A DNA stretch of 64,000 bases, taken from Brevibacillus choshinensis. Lineage in GTDB: Bacteria > Bacillota > Bacilli > Brevibacillales > Brevibacillaceae. Below the pieces are notes generated by a model. That model saw nothing but the letters and a program-made list of their open reading frames with translations, had not been told where the DNA came from and ran no database searches. The stretch is from NCBI RefSeq assembly GCF_016811915.1, contig NZ_CP069127.1:347501-411500 (forward strand), given 5' to 3'. Each line of letters begins with the position of its first letter. The first letter of the stretch is position 1. The translations under genes and the position numbers were made by a program. Below are positions 54,054 to 62,633 of the stretch, one piece after another.

Positions 54054-54752
54054 GTGCGTTTTAGAAAAAGCGGATGGCGAAGAAGGGGCAGAAGAGCCCT
54101 GGGGATAACGGTTTTTGTGATCATGGGGTTGTTCGCTCTGTTTTTCATCGCAGAAAAACGAATCGAGCCGACGCTGATGCTGATCGCGCAGGCCAAAGTG
54201 GATCAAGTGGCGAAGCTCGCCATTACAGATGCGGTCACCAAGCGACTCAGTCAGCAGGGGGTTGATTTCAACGAAGTCGTCCTCATGGAAAAGGATCAGG
54301 AGGGCAGCATCAAGGCGGTGAACTTCAATTTTCGGGAGTACTCCCGGATCGTCGGGGAGACGACGGCACGGATCCAGAATCGCCTGAAGGAATTTGAGCA
54401 AGAAAACGTAAAAACGACGGTGCCGCTCGGTCTGGCAACGAAAAACGTCTTTTTGGAGCACCTGGGACCGGACATCCCGATCTCGTTTGTCCCCATCGGC
54501 GCCGTCAAAACGAGGCTCGAAACAGGGCTCAAGCAGGCAGGAATCAACATGGTTCTGGTGACCGTCTACATTTACGTCGAGGTAGATTTGCGGGTCATCA
54601 TTCCGTTTGCCACCGACCAGCAGACCGTCACGACACAGATCCCGATCACGGAGGCGTTGATTGTCGGCAAGGTACCGACCTATCTCTACGACAATCCCTC
54701 AGGCAAGCCGGATGTGCCGATGCCGCGCACGGGTCAGAGCATCTCTCCCTGA
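54054..54752 (+). CDS. yunB: Sporulation protein YunB
   Basis: A 232-residue protein with a basic N-terminus, one TM helix (GITVFVIMGLFALFFIAEKR) and an extracytoplasmic YunB domain: RIEPTLMLIAQAKVDQVA, PLGLATKNVFLEHLGP, VPIGAVKTRLETGLKQAGIN. The family is needed for normal sporulation in Bacillus. GTG 54054 has AGAGGG six bases upstream; ATG 54048 is in frame but abuts it. It is probably co-transcribed with the calcium pump. Confidence 0.88.
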   Translation: MRFRKSGWRRRGRRALGITVFVIMGLFALFFIAEKRIEPTLMLIAQAKVDQVAKLAITDAVTKRLSQQGVDFNEVVLMEKDQEGSIKAVNFNFREYSRIVGETTARIQNRLKEFEQENVKTTVPLGLATKNVFLEHLGPDIPISFVPIGAVKTRLETGLKQAGINMVLVTVYIYVEVDLRVIIPFATDQQTVTTQIPITEALIVGKVPTYLYDNPSGKPDVPMPRTGQSISP

Positions 54753-54761
54753 AAATTATTT

Positions 54762-54787
54762 TGAAACGTTTGTTGAATGCTGTCGTC
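54762..54787 (+). promoter_or_regulatory. ECF-sigma-type promoter
   Basis: TGAAAC (54762-54767) and CGTC (54784-54787) are 16 bases apart, matching ECF promoters of the SigW/SigM/SigX group (TGAAAC-N16-CGTA or CGTC). It lies about 50 nt before the secreted copper-amine-oxidase-N-type gene, pointing to envelope-stress control. Confidence 0.65.
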
Positions 54788-54837
54788 CAAGTTATAGAGA
54801 CACTACACAATAGACAAAAATTGGAGGCTGAAACAGC

Positions 54838-55821
54838 ATGAAAACAATACGAACAGGCATGATGACTTTGGCGGCACTGGCCGTTTTGGGAACCAACGTG
54901 GTATCGGCAACCTCCGAACCAGTAAAAGAGCTTTCCGTCAACGTAAACGGACAGCATATCGAGCAAGCAGCGATTTTCGATAAAGGTCAACAAACGGTAC
55001 TGGTTCCCCTCCGTGATGTAGCGGAATCCCTAGGGTTCCAGGTGAAATGGAACGCTGAGACAAAAGCGGCAGAAGTAAACAAAGGAGCTATCTTCAGCTA
55101 CGCGAAAGTCGGCGAAGACCGCTACCCGTTTGCGAAAATGTACAAAACCTTGGGTGCGGAGCCGCGTCTGCTGAATGGCAACACGTATGTGCCAGTGGCA
55201 TTCGTCGATGAAATCCTGCAAGCGGAAGTAAACGTAACCGATGATGCGGTAACCGTGGTAGACGAAGAATCCGACGTTGCTCCTGTGCGCACCGGCACCA
55301 TCACTACCCTCAATAAAAGAGAGGATGGCGGAGTATCCTTCCAATTGAACGGATATGAGACCGGAATCATTCTGCACGTAGATAAGGAGACCAAAATTAC
55401 GACGGCTGACGGAAAAGAACTGAAGCCAGAGGACCTGCAGCTGGGTATGGAAGTAGAAGCGACGCACCAAAAATTCATGGCGATGAGCATGCCGCCGCAA
55501 TCCGGCGCTGTGAGCATCGTGGTAAAAAGCGGCCTGGAAACACCTGAGGTGCTCGGTACAGCAGGGAAAGTGGCAAGCATCGATAAAGACCAGGAAGGCA
55601 GCTACAAAATGCTGGTGGAAGGTCAGGCCCTGGCTGAGAATGCACCTGAAAAAGTAGCGTTGATCGTAGGTAAAGATACCAAAATCGTGAGTGCGAAAGA
55701 CAACAAGGAGCTCGCACCTGAGGATCTGAAAGCAGAGATGAAAGTATTTGCTTATTATGGTCCAAAACTGACTCGCAGCCTGCCGCCAATCGGTGTTGCT
55801 GAGAAAATCGTAGTAGAATAA
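54838..55821 (+). CDS. Secreted copper-amine-oxidase N-domain protein with two C-terminal repeats
   Basis: A 327-residue exported protein. The signal peptide is about 24 residues (cleavage near VSA-TSE). A copper amine oxidase N1-type domain follows (VNGQHIEQ, VLVPLRDVAESLGFQVKWN, NGNTYVPVAFVDEIL), a common cell-wall-associated module that lacks catalytic function. Two similar beta-rich repeats cover residues ~155-240 and 245-327, each with a T-K-I-x-x-A-x-D/N-x-K-E-L pattern and an MPP or LPP turn. TTGGAGGC lies before the ATG. A function in the envelope is inferred. Confidence 0.85.
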   Translation: MKTIRTGMMTLAALAVLGTNVVSATSEPVKELSVNVNGQHIEQAAIFDKGQQTVLVPLRDVAESLGFQVKWNAETKAAEVNKGAIFSYAKVGEDRYPFAKMYKTLGAEPRLLNGNTYVPVAFVDEILQAEVNVTDDAVTVVDEESDVAPVRTGTITTLNKREDGGVSFQLNGYETGIILHVDKETKITTADGKELKPEDLQLGMEVEATHQKFMAMSMPPQSGAVSIVVKSGLETPEVLGTAGKVASIDKDQEGSYKMLVEGQALAENAPEKVALIVGKDTKIVSAKDNKELAPEDLKAEMKVFAYYGPKLTRSLPPIGVAEKIVVE

Positions 55822-55825
55822 TGAG

Positions 55826-57004
55826 CTAGAAGCGGAACGGCAGAGGCTGTTCCGCTTCTTTTTGCTTGGGAGCCGGGCGCAGACTGCAGAGGCCAGCGAT
55901 GAGCGCTGCACCCGCACACAGGCAAGCGAGCACAGTAAAACCCCACGCCTGATAAACGGGTCCTCCCACATAGGAGCCGATCGTCATCCCGATGTACATG
56001 CCTGTGATGTTCCATGCCATGATTCTTCCGAGGTGGTCCGGGTATTCCAGGGCGAGGCGGGATTGATAGGAAGGGACAAAGGCATAGCCGACGAATGCCC
56101 AGAGGAAAAGCAAGACAAATAGCCAGACTCCCTGCTGGTAGAACAGCCCTACGCAGACAAGACAGGCGGTTAACGTCAGTAGACTTGCAGAAGAAATCGC
56201 TTTGGCTCCAAATTTGTCTGCCAGGTTTCCACCGTTTAGACTGCCAAGCATGGCTCCGACCCCGTACGCGATAAGGGAAGCTGCGATCTGGGAGGGACGA
56301 AAGCCGATATCCTCCGTCAGAGACGTACCGAGATAGGTGTAGACGCCATAGATGGCAGTGGCCCAGTAGACAGTGACGAGGACGGAACGAACCATCAACG
56401 TGACAGAAGGGGCAAAACCTCGCGCAGCCGGGCTCGAATGCCTGCGCTGCGGCCAAATGGCGAGATTGATCCAGGCGAGAATAAAGCTAAGGACGGCGAT
56501 CAGCCAGAACGTAAAGCGCCAGCCATACTGATCGGCAATCAAGGTTCCAAGCGGCGTGCCGGCCCAAAGACCAGTCAAATTGCCGGAGACGACGACGGAC
56601 AGCCAGGCTGCTCTGCGGCTCGGAGGAGCCAAATCACTCACAAACGCATAGACACAAGGGGCGATGGCGGCGAGAGCCAAGCCTGCAACAGCCCGACTGG
56701 TGAGAAGCATGCCAAAGGAAGCGGCAAAGCCGGTCCACAGATTGGCGAGGCAAAACAGGACAAGACCTCCCCATAAAAGGAGACGCCGCCGCTTTGCATA
56801 ACGGTCAAACAAAACGCCCATCAAGGGAGAGCCGCAAGCGTACATGATGGACATGGCCGTCACGAGCCAACCGGCTACGGCAGGTGTCACGCCATACTCT
56901 TCTGCGATGGACGGCAGCAAGGGAGAGACGACAAAGACGTCCGTCCCTACGACGAACAGGGTAGTGGCACCCGTGACCAACCAAACGGCAGCGTTCCTCG
57001 TCAA
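55826..57004 (-). CDS. MFS transporter (AraJ/DHA1-like)
   Basis: A 392-residue transporter with twelve predicted TM helices. Motif A appears as GVLFDRYAKRRRLL after TM2 and LADKFGAK in the second half. The substrate is unknown. The start is read as TTG at 57004, nine bases after AGGAGG; the longer frame runs through the ribosome site. The gene converges on the secreted copper-amine-oxidase-N-type gene. Confidence 0.88.
   Translation of the reverse strand: MTRNAAVWLVTGATTLFVVGTDVFVVSPLLPSIAEEYGVTPAVAGWLVTAMSIMYACGSPLMGVLFDRYAKRRRLLLWGGLVLFCLANLWTGFAASFGMLLTSRAVAGLALAAIAPCVYAFVSDLAPPSRRAAWLSVVVSGNLTGLWAGTPLGTLIADQYGWRFTFWLIAVLSFILAWINLAIWPQRRHSSPAARGFAPSVTLMVRSVLVTVYWATAIYGVYTYLGTSLTEDIGFRPSQIAASLIAYGVGAMLGSLNGGNLADKFGAKAISSASLLTLTACLVCVGLFYQQGVWLFVLLFLWAFVGYAFVPSYQSRLALEYPDHLGRIMAWNITGMYIGMTIGSYVGGPVYQAWGFTVLACLCAGAALIAGLCSLRPAPKQKEAEQPLPFRF
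55827..55864. terminator. Bidirectional terminator
   Basis: GAAGCGGAAC pairs with GTTCCGCTTC around a ten-base loop, followed by TTTTTG. It also lies within the last codons of the convergent MFS gene. Confidence 0.87.
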
Positions 57005-57079
57005 AATCCCATACCTCCTGACAGATCCGTGCAAAATGGATGCTTCTATCAGTTATATGGAGAGAACGGGAGGGGGTGC

Positions 57080-57607
57080 CTACTCCTGTGAGCCGGGATG
57101 AATGGGATACGCCATGCAAATGACGCGGCCCAGCTTCTCCGTGACACGCTCTTCGTAGGCGGCAAAGCCAACCTTCTCGTAAAAGGGCACGACAGCCTGA
57201 TTCTTCTCCAATACACCGAGGTGGAGAGAAGCATAGCCATTTTCCCGGTACCAGGCGATGAGGCAGTCGAGAAATTCTTTGGCGTAGCCCCTTCCATGGG
57301 CACGACTGTCGATCATGATCAGTCCGAGCCACGGATGTCCGTCACGCGGGTTTTTCAGAATAAATTGGGCGATACCGATCAGGGAATCGCTGGAAGACTC
57401 GCGCAAGCAGTAGCTGTACGAGCCTTCCAAAGCTAGGTTATCCGCATGGTCTTGGGCGACGGCATCCAGGGAGACGGCGCGCTGCCCATAGGCGTATTCC
57501 ATGTAAGCAGGATTGGAGTTGTAGACGTCGAGAAGCTCGGGAAAATCACGCTCGGCAACGGGGGTATAGACGAGACGGCTGCTGGCGGTGGGAAACGGGG
57601 TAGGCAT
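57080..57607 (-). CDS. GNAT-family N-acetyltransferase
   Basis: A 175-residue acetyltransferase. The acetyl-CoA-binding core reads GLIMIDSRAHGRGYAKEFLD with Q/RxxGxG/A-like RAHGRGYA, followed by LHLGVLEKNQAVVPFYEKVGF. The acceptor is unknown. The ATG at 57607 is nine bases after AAGGAG on the minus strand. A perfect palindrome lies about 35 nt upstream. Confidence 0.88.
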   Translation of the reverse strand: MPTPFPTASSRLVYTPVAERDFPELLDVYNSNPAYMEYAYGQRAVSLDAVAQDHADNLALEGSYSYCLRESSSDSLIGIAQFILKNPRDGHPWLGLIMIDSRAHGRGYAKEFLDCLIAWYRENGYASLHLGVLEKNQAVVPFYEKVGFAAYEERVTEKLGRVICMAYPIHPGSQE

Positions 57608-57640
57608 AAATGGACACTCCTTGCAATTGATGTTAGACAT

Positions 57641-57656
57641 TTATCTAATTAGATAA
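57641..57656. promoter_or_regulatory. Perfect 16-bp palindrome upstream of the GNAT gene
   Basis: TTATCTAATTAGATAA is fully self-complementary. TTAGA (57633-57637) pairs with TCTAA (57643-57647) as a second, overlapping inverted repeat. It lies between the divergent GNAT and NreB-like genes and resembles a dimeric repressor site. Confidence 0.55.
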
Positions 57657-57783
57657 TAAGCGAAATAGATTTCGTGTCAATAGCACTAGCGATGGTAGCG
57701 AGGTTCAGGGAATTCCCCGATACACAATCTCGCCTGTAAACTCTACAATAGCGGTAAGAAGATTGTCTTACGAGGAGGAGCGC

Positions 57784-58875
57784 ATGAGTACGTGGAGAGA
57801 AGAGCTGGGTACGTCCAGTGAAATGATTTCGCTGATGCAGTCCATCTTTGAAGGCGTAAGTGATGCCATCCTGGTGGTAGACCGCGACGGCTTGATCATA
57901 AGGGTCAATGCCGCACTGGAGCAAATGACAGGCTGGACCGAGAGTGAATTGGTCGGGATCAAACATATTTGTGAGCTGTGTCTGGGGATGGCGACCTGCA
58001 TGGAAGAGTCGACCTGTGCCGATTGCTTCTTCAAACAGGTGCAGATGCCTTCCTTTGAGATGCGTCTGCGAACGAAAGACGGCAGGGACTATCCAGTTGC
58101 TGCGAGCTCTGCGCGATTGCCGGATGGAACGAACGGCGAGCTGGTGATGGTCATCCGGGACATGTCTGCGCAGCAGCGGGCTGAAAAGGAGCGCTACCAG
58201 CACAAGCTGACCAATTACGTGATTCAGGCGCAGGAGGAAGAGCGTAAGCGGATTGCCCGCGAGCTTCATGATGGAGTGGGGCAGGCCCTCTACAGCATCC
58301 TGGTCGGGCTCAACGTAGTCGGGCAGAGCCAACTGAGCGACCCGATCCGGCAGCATGTGACAGACCTTTTGCAGATGACGTCCAAGGCGATGGAAGAGGT
58401 AAAGCGCATGGCTCTCGAGCTGCGGCCATCCGCGCTGGATGACTTGGGGCTTTTGCCGGCCTTGCGTTCCTTGATGAAGCGAGTGGAAAAAAGCTTTGAC
58501 ATACAGGTCGAGCTGCATGTGCAGGGAGGGCACCGCCGCTATTCGGCCGCCATGGAGACCGCGCTCTACCGCATCGTCCAGGAGGCGATGACCAATACGG
58601 CAAAATACGCCAAGGCAAGTCAGCTGGGGATCGTGTTCGAAGACAGAGAAAAAGAAGTTGTGGTGACCATCGTAGATGATGGCGTCGGCTTTGAGGTAGA
58701 GAAGGCTTTGCATACGGGCAAGGGCTTGGGTGTTTTTGGCATGAAGGAGCGGGCACAGCTATTGGGTGGCACGGTAGACATCCGTTCGGCTCCCGATGAG
58801 GGCACGACTGTCATCGTGCGCATCCCGGTTTCAAAGGAGGAGACAGAACATGGCTATTCGCGTGCTGATCGCTGA
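57784..58875 (+). CDS. nreB: NreB-like oxygen-sensing histidine kinase
   Basis: A 363-residue cytoplasmic kinase without TM helices. A PAS domain (GVSDAILVVDRDGLIIRVNA) contains C63-X2-C66-X11-C78-X2-C81, identical in spacing to the four Cys that hold the oxygen-sensitive 4Fe-4S cluster of staphylococcal NreB. A fifth Cys (72) lies between. The HisKA_3 box is RKRIARELHDGVGQALYSIL, followed by a HATPase domain with IVDDGVGF and GLGVFGMKERA. The ATG at 57784 follows GAGGAGG. Its last 26 bases overlap the regulator gene. Confidence 0.9.
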   Translation: MSTWREELGTSSEMISLMQSIFEGVSDAILVVDRDGLIIRVNAALEQMTGWTESELVGIKHICELCLGMATCMEESTCADCFFKQVQMPSFEMRLRTKDGRDYPVAASSARLPDGTNGELVMVIRDMSAQQRAEKERYQHKLTNYVIQAQEEERKRIARELHDGVGQALYSILVGLNVVGQSQLSDPIRQHVTDLLQMTSKAMEEVKRMALELRPSALDDLGLLPALRSLMKRVEKSFDIQVELHVQGGHRRYSAAMETALYRIVQEAMTNTAKYAKASQLGIVFEDREKEVVVTIVDDGVGFEVEKALHTGKGLGVFGMKERAQLLGGTVDIRSAPDEGTTVIVRIPVSKEETEHGYSRADR

Positions 58876-59506
58876 CGACCACGCCGTTGTGCGCTCAGGG
58901 TTGGGAATGCTGATTAACGCCCAGGAGGATATGGAAGTCGTCGGATACGCTGCTGACGGAAAAGAAGCGTGTGAAAAAGCAGTGGACATCCATCCCGATG
59001 TCGTTTTGATGGATTTGAGCATGCCTCCGGGGGAAAACGGATTGACAGCCACGGCGAGGCTAAGGGAGACCGCTCCCGAGATACAGGTGCTCGTCTTGAC
59101 CATGCACGATGACGAGGAATACTTGTTTCGTGTCCTGCAAGCAGGGGCGGCGGGATATATTTTGAAAAGCGCCCCCGATCTGGATCTCATCGCGGCCATT
59201 CGGTCTGTGCACAATGGCATGGCGTACCTGTATCCATCCGCGACCAAATCGTTGATCGAGGAATTTCTGCAGATGGTCAAAAGCGGAGAAGAGCAGGCGA
59301 AATACGAAATTCTCACGGAACGGGAAAAGGAAGTACTCGTGTTGATCGCCAAAGGCTTCAGCAACAAGGAAATTGCTGAGCAGTTGACCGTCTCTGTCAA
59401 AACGGTAGAATCGCACAAGGCGCATATCATGGAGAAGCTGCATCTGCGAACGCGTCCAGATCTGGTGCGGTATGCGATCAAAAAAGGCTGGCTGGATTTT
59501 GAATAG
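58850..59506 (+). CDS. nreC: NreC-like NarL-family response regulator
   Basis: A 218-residue regulator. The receiver has IADDHAVVRSGL, phospho-Asp in VVLMDLSMPPGENG and Lys in YILKSA. The C-terminal LuxR-type helix-turn-helix reads LTEREKEVLVLIAKGFSNKE and VSVKTVESHKAHIMEKLHL. The ATG at 58850 follows AAAGGAGG inside the kinase gene. Targets in staphylococci are nitrate and nitrite reductase genes; none lie in this window. Confidence 0.93.
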   Translation: MAIRVLIADDHAVVRSGLGMLINAQEDMEVVGYAADGKEACEKAVDIHPDVVLMDLSMPPGENGLTATARLRETAPEIQVLVLTMHDDEEYLFRVLQAGAAGYILKSAPDLDLIAAIRSVHNGMAYLYPSATKSLIEEFLQMVKSGEEQAKYEILTEREKEVLVLIAKGFSNKEIAEQLTVSVKTVESHKAHIMEKLHLRTRPDLVRYAIKKGWLDFE

Positions 59507-59523
59507 GAAGTAGAGAGAGGCGA

Positions 59524-59553
59524 GACCCGGGACATATGGTTCCCGGGTTTTTC
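59524..59553 (+). terminator. Terminator after nreC
   Basis: ACCCGGGA pairs with TCCCGGGT around CATATGGT, followed by TTTTCC. Confidence 0.88.
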
Positions 59554-59563
59554 CGTTTTTGAA

Positions 59564-59597
59564 TTTCAGGATATTTTCAGGATGCGCTCGCTATGAT
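59564..59597 (+). promoter_or_regulatory. Promoter with 11-bp-spaced direct repeats (response-regulator site)
   Basis: TTTCAGGAT occurs at 59564-59572 and 59575-59583, 11 bp apart, the classical spacing for OmpR-family dimers. TATGAT (59592-59597) makes a -10, and the repeats overlap the -35 region. The downstream operon encodes its own OmpR-family regulator. Confidence 0.6.
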
Positions 59598-59635
59598 GGA
59601 GGGGAAGAAAGGACGGAAAGGACTGTAGAGAAGGC

Positions 59636-60361
59636 ATGCGAAAACAATCGAGATGGTCGAAATGGAAAGTGGGAGGCGGTCTGGTGGTCTCCCTGGCAGT
59701 TCTCTTCCAGGTGGCGAAAGCAGATCCGGCGTTTGGGAAAGCGGTACAAGCAGCTCAGGAAAATGAGGATGCCTACGACTCCGACGATAGCGAACAGGCA
59801 TCTTCGGAAATGCTGCCAGTCGTTGAAGGAGACGAAGATGATGACGCAGTGGGGCATGATTTTGAGGGTGCTCTTTTGCATGATGCGGACGAGTCTGGAA
59901 AAAGTGAGACGAGCGGGGATGAGCACCCGGATTCGGATGACAGGAGGTCCACTCTCCCGACTGTTCCCGCTGCGTCCATGCAGACAGCGGTTCATAAGCC
60001 AGCGGGGCATGCCCCTGTCTCTTCAACTCATACACAAAAGAGCACAGGCTCTTCGAAGCAAACGACAGCTTCCACCCAGGCGAAGGGCGTGTCGACAGCA
60101 TCCAGTACAGCCCCAAAAGCAGCGACAGCGGTACCTTCTGCTACCAAAACGCCTGCTCCTGTGGTGGATCAAGAGCCGCAGCAGCAACCACAGGAGGCAC
60201 CGCCTGCGGATATTCCCCCTGCCCCTGAGGAGAGCACAGCAGCGCCGTTGGATGCAAGCAAGGAAGCCAGCCTGGACGCCGCTCCTCAATCAGAAGAAAG
60301 CTCGTCCACGAAAACGGAGACCAAGAAGAAAAAGTCACATACGAAAAGCCGCCGATCGTAA
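59636..60361 (+). CDS. Exported low-complexity Ser/Thr/Ala/Pro-rich protein
   Basis: A 241-residue protein. The basic N-terminus and hydrophobic helix (WKVGGGLVVSLAVLFQVAKA) form a signal peptide with likely cleavage after AKA. The rest is disordered: an acidic stretch (EDAYDSDDSEQ, EGDEDDD), a long Ser/Thr/Ala/Pro/Gln-rich section, and a basic C-terminus (KKKKSHTKSRRS). No domain is seen, and no FMN-acceptor motif of the DGxTGAT type. It precedes apbE by 25 nt and may be a wall or surface spacer. Confidence 0.78.
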   Translation: MRKQSRWSKWKVGGGLVVSLAVLFQVAKADPAFGKAVQAAQENEDAYDSDDSEQASSEMLPVVEGDEDDDAVGHDFEGALLHDADESGKSETSGDEHPDSDDRRSTLPTVPAASMQTAVHKPAGHAPVSSTHTQKSTGSSKQTTASTQAKGVSTASSTAPKAATAVPSATKTPAPVVDQEPQQQPQEAPPADIPPAPEESTAAPLDASKEASLDAAPQSEESSSTKTETKKKKSHTKSRRS

Positions 60362-60386
60362 ATTTCTGCCAAAGGAGTGGGTTTTG

Positions 60387-61376
60387 ATGCAACCAGAGGT
60401 GCCCTTGCATGTCTATCGCTCTCGAGCCATGAATACCGAGATAGAGGTGATCTGGGAGAGCCAGGCTCTTCGGAAGAGCCGTGCGCTGGAGAAGATCGCA
60501 GACAAGTGGTTCCATGCGGTTGAGCAGCGCTTTAGCCGGTTTATGCCTGACAGTGAGCTTTCCTATCTGAATCGCCAGAGCGGAAGTCTGACGCTTATCT
60601 CGGGGGCGATGGCAGAGGTGCTGTCTCTGGCCGAAATCTTTCATATTCAGACAGAAGGCATGTTCAGTCCATTCGTGTACGATGCGCTTCATGCTGCCGG
60701 CTACAGCCAGTCCTATGACATCGTGAAACAAGCAGATGCTGTGACGTCAGACAGTTCATGCTCCGGCGCTTATTCCATGACGCTCCATTCAGGCATGAAA
60801 GCGGTGCAGTTGCAAGACGGCACGCACCTTGATCTGGGCGGAATTGTCAAAGGATGGTCAGCCGAAAAAATGGCTGATAAGCTGAGACTCGCGTACGGGG
60901 TCCGGCGGGGATTGGTCAACGCAGGTGGAGATGTGCAGGTATGGGGGGGCAGCAGCGCGCAAGAGCCATGGCGCATCGGTATTGCCAGCCCGTGGCATCC
61001 AGAGGAGGAGCTGGCGATGGTTTCCTTGAGAGACGGGGCTGTGGCCACCTCCAGCTCATGGGGAAGAAGATGGAACCACGCAAAGCATGGCGTCCAGCAT
61101 CATCTGATCGACCCTCGCACCATGCGTCCCGGCAGCAGCGATGTCATCCAGTGCAGCATCGCAGGAGACAGTCTCATCTCCTGTGAAATTTGGGCGAAGG
61201 TCGTTTGTCTGTTCGGGCTGGAGCGTGGACTAGCGCTGCTGCAAACGAAATGTCCGCGCATGGAAGCATTGATTGTTTCCGAGACAGGAGACCTTCATTT
61301 GCTCCGGCGGCATCCGCAGGAAAAGGAGAGATGGGAGACGGAGCATATCGATTTTATACATGAGAAGGCCAATTAG
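60387..61376 (+). CDS. apbE: ApbE-family FAD:protein FMN transferase
   Basis: A 329-residue ApbE domain protein. Features are RFSRFMPDSELSYLNR (family EQRFSRF...SELS pattern), HLDLGGIVKGWSAEKMAD and LVNAGGDVQVWG (typical DLGGIAKG and NAGGD), ATSSSWGRRW and HHLIDPRT. It attaches FMN covalently to Ser or Thr of exported redox proteins. No lipobox is seen, so location is uncertain. The ATG at 60387 is nine bases after AAAGGAG. The flavin acceptor is not in the window. Confidence 0.9.
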   Translation: MQPEVPLHVYRSRAMNTEIEVIWESQALRKSRALEKIADKWFHAVEQRFSRFMPDSELSYLNRQSGSLTLISGAMAEVLSLAEIFHIQTEGMFSPFVYDALHAAGYSQSYDIVKQADAVTSDSSCSGAYSMTLHSGMKAVQLQDGTHLDLGGIVKGWSAEKMADKLRLAYGVRRGLVNAGGDVQVWGGSSAQEPWRIGIASPWHPEEELAMVSLRDGAVATSSSWGRRWNHAKHGVQHHLIDPRTMRPGSSDVIQCSIAGDSLISCEIWAKVVCLFGLERGLALLQTKCPRMEALIVSETGDLHLLRRHPQEKERWETEHIDFIHEKAN

Positions 61377-61396
61377 GGGAAAGGAGCGCATTTGAA

Positions 61397-61963
61397 ATGA
61401 CAGAATGGATCTTGCAGCTGCCTACGTGGGAAATGATTCGATTCTTCGGGTTGCTTTCGTATTTTATGCTTTTTGCCGGCGTTGCCATCGGCATTAGCTA
61501 CAGCTTCCCGGGATGGGCTCCAAAGACAAAGGGGAAACTTTACAGGATGCACGAAGCAGCTTCGGTTTCCGGTATGTTTTTGGGAGTATTTCATGCTATG
61601 CTGCTCGTGATTGACACGTACATGCCTTTTTCTTGGCATGAAATCCTGCTGCCGTTTGCCGCTTCGCATGCCCCTGTCATAAATGGTCTGGGAACGATTG
61701 CGGCATACGGTATGGTAATCATTATTTTGACGACCGATCTGCGAAACAAGCTGAACAGGAAAGTATGGCGATTGATTCATTTCGCCTCTTATCCCACCTT
61801 TGTACTGGCGCTTGTTCACGGAATCAGCGGCGGCACGGACACCAAAGTGGGATGGATCTTTTTATCCTACGTCCTCACGTTTGCGGTCGTCACGATTCTC
61901 TCGATTGCCAGAGCCTTTCTAGGAGGGAAACGCAGCCTTGCACATTCTGCTGGTAGAAGATGA
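61397..61963 (+). CDS. Ferric-reductase-like transmembrane protein
   Basis: A 188-residue protein with five or six TM helices of the ferric reductase/YedZ-like type. Potential haem-ligand His pairs lie in YRMHEAAS with GVFHAMLL and in RLIHFASYP with ALVHGISG. It could move electrons across the membrane to an ApbE-flavinylated partner. It lies 20 nt after apbE, and its last 26 bases overlap the regulator gene. Confidence 0.82.
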   Translation: MTEWILQLPTWEMIRFFGLLSYFMLFAGVAIGISYSFPGWAPKTKGKLYRMHEAASVSGMFLGVFHAMLLVIDTYMPFSWHEILLPFAASHAPVINGLGTIAAYGMVIIILTTDLRNKLNRKVWRLIHFASYPTFVLALVHGISGGTDTKVGWIFLSYVLTFAVVTILSIARAFLGGKRSLAHSAGRR

Positions 61964-62633
61964 CCCCAAGCTGGGGCCGCTGATTCAATACAAATTAAGC
62001 CAGGACTATCATACAGTCGAATGGGTGGCAGACGCCGAGCTCGCCATGGAGTACCTGCAGCAGACCCACTATGATCTGTACATTTTAGACTGGATGATGC
62101 CCAAAAAAAGCGGGTTAATGCTATGTGAGGAAATCCGTGCCCGCAATGATCGCACCCCCATCCTGATGCTGACTGCACGGGACTCCATCGATGATCGGGT
62201 GGCTGGACTTACGATAGGAGCAGATGATTACCTGGTGAAGCCATTTGCTTTTGAAGAGCTGTTCGCCCGCATTCATGCATTGGCGAGGCGGATCCCTGTG
62301 GCTCTGCATCAGGAACAGAGCTGCGAGTACGCGGGAATCAGGCTGGACAGACAGACGCATGAGGTATGGCGAGATGAAAGGCTTCTCAACTTAACCAAAA
62401 AGGAGTTCCAGCTTCTGGAGTTTTTCCTGCGCCATCCGGAAAAAGTGCTCACTCGCGAGCAAATCATCAATTACGTCTGGGGGCTGGACGCGATGATCAC
62501 TCCCAATGCGGTCGACGCAGCGATCAAGCTGCTGCGAAAAAAAGTGGACGACGGATTCACGCAAAAGCTGATTCACAACGTCAGAGGTGTCGGCTATCGT
62601 CTCTATGAAGCGGAGGAGCACGAGCGTGTTTGA
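61938..62633 (+). CDS. OmpR-family response regulator of the ApbE cassette
   Basis: A 231-residue regulator. The receiver has LLVEDDPKLG, phospho-Asp in LYILDWMMPKKSG and Lys in YLVKPF. The winged helix has LTKKEFQLLEFFLRHPEKVL and ends NVRGVGYRLYE. The start is TTG at 61938, about ten bases after AGGAGGG. Its likely site is the TTTCAGGAT repeat at 59564. It overlaps the kinase start by eight bases. Confidence 0.92.
   Translation: MHILLVEDDPKLGPLIQYKLSQDYHTVEWVADAELAMEYLQQTHYDLYILDWMMPKKSGLMLCEEIRARNDRTPILMLTARDSIDDRVAGLTIGADDYLVKPFAFEELFARIHALARRIPVALHQEQSCEYAGIRLDRQTHEVWRDERLLNLTKKEFQLLEFFLRHPEKVLTREQIINYVWGLDAMITPNAVDAAIKLLRKKVDDGFTQKLIHNVRGVGYRLYEAEEHERV

Noticed and set aside
59559..60386. 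Upstream extension of the apbE reading frame
   Set aside because: It overlaps the exported low-complexity gene in another frame, and a good ribosome site supports ATG 60387. The extension is basic and repetitive by frame shift.
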